Assembly (NCBI GenBank): GCA_015062805.1
Contig: SUTQ01000015.1
Coordinates: 12,084-56,070, forward strand
Direction of reading: 5' to 3'
DNA from: Methanosphaera stadtmanae
GTDB taxonomy: Archaea > Methanobacteriota > Methanobacteria > Methanobacteriales > Methanobacteriaceae
Length of the DNA: 43,987 nt
In this document: one piece after another, positions 27,403-35,572 of the stretch
How positions within the stretch are numbered: position 1 is the stretch's first letter
Layout of the letters: every line of letters starts with the position of its first letter
Translations under genes and position numbers: made by a program
The notes under the pieces: model-generated
What the model saw: only the letters and a program-made list of their open reading frames with translations
What the model was told of the DNA's origin: nothing
The model's database searches: none

Positions 27403-29079
27403 ATGGATACAAAGAATGTATTGGTTATTGGTGCAGGATTATCAGGTTTAACCTGCAGTGTCAAGTTAGCTGAGAATGGAAATAATGTGCATTTGTTTTC
27501 ACCTTCACCATCAGAAAGATCACAGTCCGTGATGGCAATGGGTGGAATAAATGCTGCCTTAAATAATAAGGGACAGGATGACTCTCCAAGTCAACATTAT
27601 ACAGATACGATAAATGGAGGTCAGGAAATAAACAATCACACAGCAGTTAAGAAATTAACAGATGATGCTCCTGAAATAATTGAATGGCTTGATTCTATTG
27701 GAACCAGTTTTACACGGGACGAAAATGGAAACATAGATCAGAGATATTTTGGCGGACAAAAAAAGCAACGAACAGCATATGCTGGAGCACGAACCGGAAA
27801 ACAGGTATTAACAGCAATCAATACTATGCTGAGAAAATATGAACATGAAAATCTTGTTAAACGTTACATTGGATGGAGATTCCTTTCATTAATTCTGAAT
27901 GATAAGGGTGAATGTATTGGTGCAGTATTAATAAATGAATTCACAGAGGAAATACAATCATTTGAAGCAGATTGTGTTGTTATAGCAACCGGCGGGTTGA
28001 ATAAAGTCTTTGGAAAAATATCAGGATCACTTCAGAATGATGCCGGTACAACGGCAAGATTGTTACAGCAGGAGATTGAACTTGCAAACCTTGAAATGAT
28101 ACAATTCCATCCTACTACAATAAAAACTCCCGTTAAAAACATGCTTATAACTGAAGCTGCCAGAGGTGAAGGCGGTCGTCTATACACAATTAAAGACGGC
28201 GAAAAATGGTACTTCATGGAGGAATGGTATCCGGAACTGGGAGCGTTAATGCCAAGGGACGTTGTTTCACGTAGTATTTATAAGGTTTGCAATCAGTTAA
28301 ATCTTGGAATTAACGGTGAAAACATTGTATATCTTGACGTTTCATTTTTACCGGAAGAAACTGTTAAGGTAAAATTGGATGAGGTTTATGATGTATGTAC
28401 ACAATACTTAAATCTGGATCCAACTGTAGATCCTATACCTGTATATCCTGGTATACATTACTTTATGGGTGGAATATTAACTGATGATGCTCATAAAACC
28501 AGTATTAAAAACTTATATGCCGTAGGGGAATGTTCAGCACAATACCATGGTGCAAATAGACTGGGTGGAAACTCATTGCTTGGAGCAATACATGGAGGAT
28601 ACATCGCGGCCGAAGAAATAAACAGTCAAACAATAACTTCAGGCAGTAATGATGAAATAATAAGAAAAGAATTGGAAAAACAGGAGGATAAATATGCTCA
28701 ATGGAAGGATAATCAAACGTCAGAGTATACTTCATCCTATACTGTTGAAGAGGAATTGGCCACTATTATGAATAATGCAATGGGAATATACAGAGATGAG
28801 GAAACTTTAAAAGAAGCAATGGGACAATTAGAACAATTAGAAAATGAAGAGATATATTCTCATGAAAGTTACTATGAATATGTTTTAATAAAATCATTAA
28901 TACACTTATCAAAGGCATTCATCATATCAGCCATCAATAGAAAGGAAAGTAGAGGAGCTCATCAGAGAATAGAATATCCTGAAAAAAGTGACAAATACAG
29001 GAAAACAACAGTAATACAGGAAAAAAACAATGAAATGATAGTGTCTTTTAATGATACGGATAAAAAGATGGGATGGTAA
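27403..29079 (+). CDS. Fumarate reductase/succinate dehydrogenase flavoprotein subunit
   Basis: The 558-aa product is a full FrdA/SdhA-type subunit: GAGLSG for FAD near residue 10, IQFHPT, EAARGEGGRLY, PRDVVSRSIY, HYFMGGI, GANRLGGNSLLGAIHGG and ESRGAHQR. The active-site His and Arg residues are conserved. In the flavinylation motif, E. coli FrdA has RSHTVAAEGG, while this protein has RSQSVMAMGG. Gln41 thus replaces the His that binds FAD covalently, so FAD should be non-covalent, as in enzymes suited to fumarate reduction. The ATG at 27403 is preceded by GAGGAG. L-aspartate oxidase is less likely given the adjacent Fe-S subunit. Confidence 0.88.
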   Translation: MDTKNVLVIGAGLSGLTCSVKLAENGNNVHLFSPSPSERSQSVMAMGGINAALNNKGQDDSPSQHYTDTINGGQEINNHTAVKKLTDDAPEIIEWLDSIGTSFTRDENGNIDQRYFGGQKKQRTAYAGARTGKQVLTAINTMLRKYEHENLVKRYIGWRFLSLILNDKGECIGAVLINEFTEEIQSFEADCVVIATGGLNKVFGKISGSLQNDAGTTARLLQQEIELANLEMIQFHPTTIKTPVKNMLITEAARGEGGRLYTIKDGEKWYFMEEWYPELGALMPRDVVSRSIYKVCNQLNLGINGENIVYLDVSFLPEETVKVKLDEVYDVCTQYLNLDPTVDPIPVYPGIHYFMGGILTDDAHKTSIKNLYAVGECSAQYHGANRLGGNSLLGAIHGGYIAAEEINSQTITSGSNDEIIRKELEKQEDKYAQWKDNQTSEYTSSYTVEEELATIMNNAMGIYRDEETLKEAMGQLEQLENEEIYSHESYYEYVLIKSLIHLSKAFIISAINRKESRGAHQRIEYPEKSDKYRKTTVIQEKNNEMIVSFNDTDKKMGW

Positions 29080-29082
29080 AAT

Positions 29083-29793
29083 ATGGAAACATTAAAAGTA
29101 ACGATTATAACACAAGAAAATGGTGAAGAAGTAATCAAGGAATATGAATACACCGGCAATCTTAACATCCCCGTAACAACTTTACTGGAAAAAGTAAACC
29201 ATAGCAATAATACAAAAATTCACTATTCATCCAGCTGTTTACAGGGATTGTGTGGAAGTTGTGCAATGCTAATAAACGGATGGCCAAAACTGGCATGCAA
29301 AACCTTCGTTAATGAAGAGGTAATGACAAAATATTTTCATAAAATAACCATAGAACCTTTAAGTAAATTTCCTGTTATCAAAGATCTTATTATAGACAGA
29401 AGTAAAATATATGAAAACATGAAAGAAGCACAGCAATGGTTAGATGAAAAAGCAAAAATTAATCCTGAACATATTCAATTCGAATATGAAGTTTCCCAGT
29501 GCTTGATGTGTGGATGTTGTCTGGAATCATGCCCGAACTATAATGGGGAAGACAATTTCATGGGAGTGGTATTACCTGTATCCTCTTCAAAAATTACGGC
29601 TCAGGAAACTAGTGATGAAAAAATAAAACTGCTTAAACAAATTCATAAAAAACATTTCTATAACGGTTGTGTCAAATCATTGGTTTGTCAGGATGTCTGT
29701 CCAATGGAAATACCGACACAAAGAGCAATATCTCAAATGAATTATAAATCAGTCTGGCATTTGTTTCACTTATTTAACAGACAAGAAAAATAA
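29083..29793 (+). CDS. Fumarate reductase/succinate dehydrogenase iron-sulfur subunit
   Basis: The 236-aa product is a normal-length FrdB/SdhB. The [2Fe-2S] ligands are Cys52, Cys57, Cys60 and Cys72 (SSCLQGLCGSC, then LAC). The C-terminal ferredoxin domain has Cys140, Cys143, Cys146 and Cys150 followed by Pro, and Cys196, Cys202 and Cys206. It links the flavoprotein to the membrane anchor. The long CCG-type extension of the methanogen thiol:fumarate reductase subunit TfrB is absent, so coenzyme M/B thiols are not expected to be direct donors. It starts 3 nt after the flavoprotein stop. Confidence 0.88.
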   Translation: METLKVTIITQENGEEVIKEYEYTGNLNIPVTTLLEKVNHSNNTKIHYSSSCLQGLCGSCAMLINGWPKLACKTFVNEEVMTKYFHKITIEPLSKFPVIKDLIIDRSKIYENMKEAQQWLDEKAKINPEHIQFEYEVSQCLMCGCCLESCPNYNGEDNFMGVVLPVSSSKITAQETSDEKIKLLKQIHKKHFYNGCVKSLVCQDVCPMEIPTQRAISQMNYKSVWHLFHLFNRQEK

Positions 29794-29873
29794 TGATTTG
29801 GTATCAGTAAATTGATATTATTTAAAGTTATTATCTTAAGATTTTGTAATAAAAAAAAGGTAAATAAAGGAGA

Positions 29874-30842
29874 TTAATTTGTATCTTCTACTGCTACAAC
29901 TTCATCTGTATTTGCTTGTTCAGCAGTATCTGTTTTAACTTCATCGTTTGTTGATTGTTCGGAATTGTTTGTATCAGCTTGATTGGATTCGGTATTGTTT
30001 GTTGTGTTTGTTTGTGTACTGTTTTCTGCAGTACCAACATTTTTATTTTCTGGGGATGGTGCTGGTAGTGTTAGTCCATTCCAAGATATTGTTCCGTCAG
30101 GATTTAATACTAAGTTTGATGTGTCGAATCCTAATCTGTTTAATGATTTTATGAACTCATCAAACGTTATTTCTTCCTCAAGGTATCCTTCTATTAAATC
30201 ATTGAGTATTATATATTTATCTGCTAATGTAAGTTTGTAAGTATGATGATTATTGCCTCCAAATATGCTATTATGATTGTTGTTTGTTACTGCCTGTTTT
30301 AATTGGGCATTGCTTGTTCTTGCAATAGCATTTTGTGTTCTTTGTGGAAGGTTTTTTATATCCTCATCTGTTATGGTTGATGTGGAATTGTTATTTTTAA
30401 GATTGTATACTATAATGTATAATGTGTAATATTCATCATCATCCAAATTATTTAAAACATCATATAATTCTTCTTCTGTTGTATTGTTACTGTTTAAATA
30501 TTTGTTAAATTCTTCAAAGTCATCCTCGTTAATTTCTTTCATTAAATTTAATAGTTGATCATGTTGTTCAGTGTCGAGTGATGTTATCATATCATGTAAT
30601 GTGCCTATTTCTGTCCTTTTAGTTATATTTTCTGTAGTATTGTTGTTTGTCTGATTTTCTGTATCATTTATTGTGGTATTCTGGTTATCACTTGTTTCGT
30701 TTGTATTTTGAGTTGAAATATCATTTTCCACTGAAATGTTATCTGATTGTGATAAACTATTGTTATCCTGTGCAGAGAGTGATGTTAATCCAGTGAACAT
30801 TATGCTTATTATTAATAATATTGTAATTATTTTCTTATTCAA
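29874..30842 (-). CDS. Secreted Asn/Thr-rich protein of unknown function
   Basis: The 322-aa product has a clear signal peptide (KK start, hydrophobic 4-18, LSAQ cleavage near 24). A low-complexity Asn/Thr/Ser linker rich in N-glycosylation sequons follows, then a structured acidic helical part (about 75-250), then a second low-complexity tail. No known domain is recognised and there is no C-terminal anchor. The start is a TTG at 30842, supported by a strong GGAGGATTAC just before it; there is no nearby ATG. It is probably exported to the cell surface. Confidence 0.7.
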   Translation of the reverse strand: MNKKIITILLIISIMFTGLTSLSAQDNNSLSQSDNISVENDISTQNTNETSDNQNTTINDTENQTNNNTTENITKRTEIGTLHDMITSLDTEQHDQLLNLMKEINEDDFEEFNKYLNSNNTTEEELYDVLNNLDDDEYYTLYIIVYNLKNNNSTSTITDEDIKNLPQRTQNAIARTSNAQLKQAVTNNNHNSIFGGNNHHTYKLTLADKYIILNDLIEGYLEEEITFDEFIKSLNRLGFDTSNLVLNPDGTISWNGLTLPAPSPENKNVGTAENSTQTNTTNNTESNQADTNNSEQSTNDEVKTDTAEQANTDEVVAVEDTN

Positions 30843-31337
30843 TTAGTAATCCTCCGTTAATATGGTAATTATTTTAATGGTATAATAATATTTATGGGTA
30901 TATTATAAAGTAATTTTTGTTTTTTATGAATTTTTTTATTGAGGGATATGTATGGTATGAAAGATTTTTTTTTATTTACACGGTTTTTAATTAAATAATG
31001 AATATTGCATTTGAATAGCATCATCGAAAGTTAAAAAGTTAAGAAATTTTGAGACAATAGTAAAAATAGAAAAAGTGTTAAAAGATAAAATTTCATAGGA
31101 TATAAAAAAATATAAATTTATAACTTTTTTTTTATTTATTTAGTACAGATATTACGAAACAAATATTTAAAATAGTGTAAAAGTATTAGGTTCATGAAAA
31201 ACTGTTGTTTTATGAAAATCTGATTTTATATAATCAATGTTTTAACAACTGATATGTTAGACATAAAATTTAATAATATTCAATATTTGATATTTTTTTA
31301 TTAAAAGAAGTATTTAATTATTATATTTTCATTTTTT
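30843..31337. other. Intergenic gap, no gene seen
   Basis: About 500 nt of very AT-rich DNA lie between two minus-strand genes. A TATA-like stretch near 30885-30910 (minus strand, TTTATAATATAC) probably drives the secreted Asn/Thr-rich protein. I see no coding frame and no RNA-like hairpin. Confidence 0.35.
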
Positions 31338-31526
31338 TTAAAAATTTCTTCTTGTTTTATCACTTGTTAAGTCGTATTTATTCTTTAATTCTCTGATATT
31401 AGATGAGTATTCCATTGATATAATATCATACTCTTCATTACCATTTTTCACATCTGGAGAAATGATTGTAGGGAAATCAAAAGAATTAATCATTGTATTA
31501 ATATCTTCGGCTTTATCAAAAATCAT
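31338..31526 (-). CDS. Small unknown protein (62 aa)
   Basis: The 62-aa acidic product starts MIFDKAEDINTMINSFDF and ends with the basic stretch KYDLTSDKTRRNF. The ATG is preceded by GTGAT at good spacing, which supports a real gene. No family is recognised. It lies 185 nt from the second candidate RNA, on the opposite strand. Confidence 0.5.
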   Translation of the reverse strand: MIFDKAEDINTMINSFDFPTIISPDVKNGNEEYDIISMEYSSNIRELKNKYDLTSDKTRRNF

Positions 31527-31710
31527 TTTAAATCACTTAAAATTATTTATATTGTACATATCTATGTTTAATAAAGTATTAAATATTATCTATACTTATT
31601 AAATCTTAAAAAAAGAAACAAAGAATTGAAAAAGAATAGAAAATATTATAAATGATAAATTTAAATTATAATACTAATAAAATATGCAAAAGAATATTAA
31701 TAACGAATTA

Positions 31711-31960
31711 TATATAGGTGGTGATACAAAACAATAATTATACAAATGTTAAAGTAGGTTTAACCTATAATAATAGGTGATTTAACCATGACAGTATGAG
31801 ATTTATGTAGTAATACATATCCCATCTGAGCATGGGTTATCATTCCTCCTTTAGCTTTGTTTTACTGATTTTATAGGATATATTTATCTTTAAAATTTTC
31901 AACAGTTAAACTTTGGATTTATAATCCTACTATTTTTTTGTATAAATTATTGTTTATACT
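31711..31960 (+). ncRNA. Candidate structured RNA, copy B
   Basis: This is the partner of 25113-25362. The elements ATAGGTGGTGAT (31714-31725), ACCTAT (31763-31768), ATAGGTGAT (31773-31781) and the CCCAT/ATGGG hairpin (about 31821-31836) are all kept, and the loops differ from copy A. In the first hairpin the stem is identical while the loop changes from GTGA to AATA. The tiny frame after the second GTGAT is only three codons here, so coding conservation is not the reason for the similarity. The block CTTTAAAATTTTCAACAGTT near 31890 is also shared. Confidence 0.5.
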
Positions 31961-32092
31961 AAAGTCTATTTTTTTGTTATCCTGTCCCTTTAACGAATGA
32001 TATTATCTTTCATACTCATTTATTCTTTCAGATAATGAATTTTCCTTGTTTGTATTTTATTACCCCTTTATTATATTCTTATAACCCTTTTT
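31961..32092. other. T-rich gap
   Basis: This short non-coding stretch has many T-runs on the plus strand that could end the transcript of candidate RNA copy B. Confidence 0.3.
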
Positions 32093-32428
32093 TTATAATG
32101 TAATAATATGTAGTGAATTATTATACTCATAAGCCATTGATTCCTGTTTAAGAATATGATTATGTTCCCTGAACCATTCTATGAATATAGTGGATGGTTT
32201 TTTATGTAAGTTTTCTTTCGGGGCAAATATTGTTATGAGTATTTCATCAAAGCAGCGTTTCTTGTAATAACCTTTCACGTTTGTTTTGTAGAAACTATGA
32301 TAAGCGTTATTATTTAATTCAGTAATCAGATTATTTATGCATTTTTCAGAAACTATGGATTTTAATTGACCATCCACATATTTATAGGAAGGTATATGTA
32401 GAACATATTTCTCCTCCAGCACTAACAT
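32093..32428 (-). CDS. Unknown 111-aa protein
   Basis: The product starts MLVLEEKYVLHIPSYKYVDG and has mixed strands and helices with two Cys and several aromatic residues; no family is recognised. I place the start at the ATG at 32428 because GGAGTTGAT, close to the full ribosome binding site, lies just upstream; an ATG at 32443 sits in front of that signal. The gene stands alone, and its composition fits a soluble cytoplasmic protein. Confidence 0.55.
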   Translation of the reverse strand: MLVLEEKYVLHIPSYKYVDGQLKSIVSEKCINNLITELNNNAYHSFYKTNVKGYYKKRCFDEILITIFAPKENLHKKPSTIFIEWFREHNHILKQESMAYEYNNSLHIITL

Positions 32429-32443
32429 AAATATCAACTCCAT

Positions 32444-32753
32444 AAAAACTTTTTTCCCTGTATTAGTTAGAATGGTATTTTAATATTCCCTATAAGAATG
32501 TTAAAAATACCATAACCAAAAACAATTATAACTTCTATTGAATATTTAATCTATTTTTTGTTACCTGTACCTTAAACAAACATTATTATTTTTCTTTATT
32601 TTCATTATTAAAATATTTTCATTTTTATTTTATTACCATGACATGATAATAATTACAAAAGTAGGTATGTTTACTATTTTTAGAAATTCTCTTTTTTATA
32701 TTATTATATTCATCCGTTTTGAATTAATGTTGATTAAATCAATAATTTTTCCA
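32444..32753. other. Intergenic gap, no gene seen
   Basis: This AT-rich divergent region lies between the 111-aa protein and the lipoprotein. No open frame or hairpin stands out. Confidence 0.3.
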
Positions 32754-32767
32754 TAAATATATAAATA
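32754..32767 (+). promoter_or_regulatory. TATA box of the lipoprotein gene
   Basis: TAAATATATAAATA is a strong TATA element about 90 nt before the ATG at 32854, predicting a 5' leader of about 65 nt. Confidence 0.45.
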
Positions 32768-32853
32768 TTGAGAAATACATTGATTAACATCATTATTATA
32801 AAATTTAAAAATTATTTGGTGTATCTTCTTAAAAATTAGATGGGAGTTGTGTT

Positions 32854-33624
32854 ATGAAATTAAATAAAACGTGGATATTGGTTCCACTGTTAATTGTTTT
32901 GGTTGTTTCATTAAGTGGATGTGTCAGTGACTCTTCATCCGACACCGTTGAAACAACTGAATCTGAAGAAGTTTATGATATGTGGGATGGTCCTCCCGGT
33001 GACTGGATGGTTGTTGATGGTGTTTTAACTAACGGTACATATAATACTACCGATTTAACTAATGCCTGGGATCATTACAGGAAGGTTCACGTTGTGGCTT
33101 CGGATTTTGTTTTTGTTTATAACGACAGTATTTCTGATAAGTATCATGGTGATACCGGTTTAAAGTATGCTGTGTTTAATGATACCTTAACCGGTTGCTG
33201 TTTCCATATTGATAAAAATCTGGCAAGAGGAGTTGCTTATGCCACCAAGAATAAATTCAATATTAAAAATTTCTCTTTTGAATGCTGGCGGTCTTACGGC
33301 AATGAGTATAATCCTCCTGATGACTTTTATGAAATATATGACAACACCAACATCACTCTGGATAACGGTACTGTAATTGAATCTTTAAAAATCGATCAGG
33401 ATTTGACTCCAGATCAGAAATCGTATTTTGATGATTATGATACTCAGCTTTACAGGTATTATGAAGACCAGAAAATCAAGGAAATGCGTAATATGGAAGA
33501 TTATATGGCAGATATCGAAAGTGACATTGATTACCAAAACACTAAGAATGACAAAGAAAAAAATAAAGGTACATTCAGTGGTTATACCAGTAGAAGTGGC
33601 TATATTTATGGCCGTTACTACTGA
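32854..33624 (+). CDS. Secreted lipoprotein of unknown function
   Basis: The 256-aa product has a signal peptide ending in the lipobox-like LSGC, with Cys23 as the probable lipid or anchor site. A Ser/Asp/Glu linker follows, then a compact domain (about 42-190) with GPPGDWMVVDG, several N-glycosylation sequons and a Cys-Cys pair in LTGCCFHID. It ends in a charged helical segment (about 190-240) and a Gly/Tyr-rich tail, SGYTSRSGYIYGRYY. No known domain is recognised. It is probably displayed on the outer face of the membrane. Confidence 0.7.
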   Translation: MKLNKTWILVPLLIVLVVSLSGCVSDSSSDTVETTESEEVYDMWDGPPGDWMVVDGVLTNGTYNTTDLTNAWDHYRKVHVVASDFVFVYNDSISDKYHGDTGLKYAVFNDTLTGCCFHIDKNLARGVAYATKNKFNIKNFSFECWRSYGNEYNPPDDFYEIYDNTNITLDNGTVIESLKIDQDLTPDQKSYFDDYDTQLYRYYEDQKIKEMRNMEDYMADIESDIDYQNTKNDKEKNKGTFSGYTSRSGYIYGRYY

Positions 33625-33783
33625 TTTCTTTTTTTATTTTTTTTTGAATATTTAATGAATTTGAGCATTTTATCCGGAAATGATAAAATGAACTATAAAA
33701 ATTAATTGTTTTAAAATGTTAAAATTTAATCTCAAAAAAAAGTAATGGAATAAATTATTCATTTATTCCCATTTAAAATTATA

Positions 33784-34758
33784 CTAGCTGAATACTTTTA
33801 ATAATTCTATAGTATAATAATCCTCTGATGAATAGGAATCTTCTGATGAATATGAATCATCTGATGAATATGAATTCATTGAATTATCATTATAACTTGA
33901 TGAACTATCTGAAGAACTATCTGTTACGGCAGATTCTGTTGTGTCATCAACTTCTTCAACAGCTTCCAGGGTAATGGTTATTGTTTTGGATATGCCGTTA
34001 TAAGTTTCATTACCTGAATAACTTACATCCATTGTATTGGATCCAATATTTAAGTCACTGTTTTCTGTATTGTATTCATAGGTAAATTGACCGTTTGAAT
34101 CTGTTGTTTGCGTAAATGTTTGTCCATTAAATTTTATGGTTATTTCTGCATCTGATATTGCAGTGCCGTTTTCATCCACCAATTTACCTTTTATTGTGGT
34201 GTTTGTATCGTTTGTAAGTTTCTGATCTTTCATGTCAATTGTAGTGTTAATTTTTTCTGCATCTGTGCTGTTGTTTAAATCTGTATTACCTGTAGTTACT
34301 GGTTGATTAGCATCATATAACGGAGGTTGTTCTATCATGGCTACTGTTACATTCTCAGTTGTCTGATAATTGTTTTGTATAATGTTTACAATGTTCTGAT
34401 CCCATACCTGAATGTGATTAACCTGTTTATTTTCGTTGATGAATGCTACCTGAATCCATGTATTGTCAGGATAGTGATACCATAACGCACCATTGTAGAC
34501 TTTAAATCCCCAGTTATCTACGGGTGCATGACCAAATGGGTCCCAGAATACCAATATAACTTTTTGCATTGCTCCTTTAGGTGGAACGTGTCTTTTTACA
34601 TGTTCTGCTGGGGTAGCATTATCGGAACTGTTGTTTAGACTTATTGTTTCATCTACTTCTAACTCTTGAGGCATCATAAAGTCTTCAGCTGCAACGATAC
34701 CGACAAGTACTACCAATACAAGAACTGCTGCTATTATTATTGCATTTCCTGTCTTCAT
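33784..34758 (-). CDS. Surface protein with one Ig-like/carboxypeptidase-regulatory domain
   Basis: The 324-aa product has an N-terminal hydrophobic segment (about 6-24, ending VAAED), which may be a signal peptide or anchor. A unique domain with FWDPFGHAPVDNWGFKVYNG (about 71-90) follows. Then comes one Ig-like domain (about 188-265) with GKLVDENGTAISDAEITIKF, FTQTTDSNGQFTYEY and VSYSGNETYNG. The tail is Ser/Asp/Tyr-rich with repeated SYSSEDS units. GGAGAGGA precedes the ATG. It is probably a smaller member of the adhesin-like surface proteins. Confidence 0.72.
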   Translation of the reverse strand: MKTGNAIIIAAVLVLVVLVGIVAAEDFMMPQELEVDETISLNNSSDNATPAEHVKRHVPPKGAMQKVILVFWDPFGHAPVDNWGFKVYNGALWYHYPDNTWIQVAFINENKQVNHIQVWDQNIVNIIQNNYQTTENVTVAMIEQPPLYDANQPVTTGNTDLNNSTDAEKINTTIDMKDQKLTNDTNTTIKGKLVDENGTAISDAEITIKFNGQTFTQTTDSNGQFTYEYNTENSDLNIGSNTMDVSYSGNETYNGISKTITITLEAVEEVDDTTESAVTDSSSDSSSSYNDNSMNSYSSDDSYSSEDSYSSEDYYTIELLKVFS

Positions 34759-35218
34759 AAAATTTTCCTCTCCTTTAAATATATTAATTTACATATATGA
34801 ATATATTTTAAAATAATATATATTTTTTCCAATGAACATGAAAAAATATTCCAATTTCATATTTTTATTATGATGATATGCATTATATAACTTATTTTTC
34901 ATAAAAAAATGTATATCCTTATTTAATTAAGAGATATTGTATTTAAAATCAATAATAATTATAAAAACATTAAAATTAAGAAGCATTTTTCAAATATTTT
35001 TACTGGTTTTTGATGAATGCTTCAATGAAAATACTTTCTCTAATCAATGATTAGGGAAAATGAAGTTATAAATAATACATAATCTAAATTAATAAAATAT
35101 AACAATTTACTTTATGAAAATATTCCATAAGTATTATAATAAATGTATGATAGATTGCAGGATATCTAAGATAAACTGTTCTATGTTTTATATAAACTTT
35201 GTAATAGGAGATGATAAT
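34759..35218. other. Divergent intergenic gap
   Basis: This holds promoters for the two flanking genes. TATA-rich stretches near 34790-34830 (minus) and 35090-35110 (plus) are candidates. No further gene is seen. Confidence 0.3.
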
Positions 35219-35431
35219 ATGTTTAGCGGTAGTGATGAATTTGTTTTAAGAGAAATAGCAGACGGTTCACATAAAATTAAAGACGTTTTAATGAAAAATG
35301 CAATAGAATTGGAGTTTGCCAATAATCTAAAACTTTATGAAATGGGTATTATTGATGAAAAAGAGTTTAATCGACGATATGAAGATTATAAGTTTCAGCA
35401 ACAACAGGTTGACAAATATATATTCAACTAA
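35219..35431 (+). CDS. Small unknown protein (70 aa)
   Basis: The 70-aa product, starting MFSGSDEFVLREIADG, looks helical: two amphipathic helices around ADGSHKIKDVLMKNAIELEF and KEFNRRYEDYKFQQQQ. A near-perfect ribosome binding site, GGAGATGAT, precedes the ATG at 35219. Longer in-frame versions from 35114 start without such a signal and have a Cys-rich, atypical N-terminus, so I reject them. No family is recognised. Confidence 0.6.
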   Translation: MFSGSDEFVLREIADGSHKIKDVLMKNAIELEFANNLKLYEMGIIDEKEFNRRYEDYKFQQQQVDKYIFN

Positions 35432-35572
35432 TCAACTTTTATTTTTTTTTCTTAAACAAGAAATACTTATTTTTATGTTAAATATAAATCTTAAAAAAAA
35501 GTAAATGGGAAATTATTCTTTTTCCCAAAAACATTAAAAAATACAATACCTACTTTTTCTAAGGATATTCTA

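Noticed and set aside
35114-35218. N-terminal extension of the 70-aa protein
   Set aside because: The extension is Cys-rich with no ribosome binding site, while GGAGATGAT directly precedes the internal ATG at 35219.
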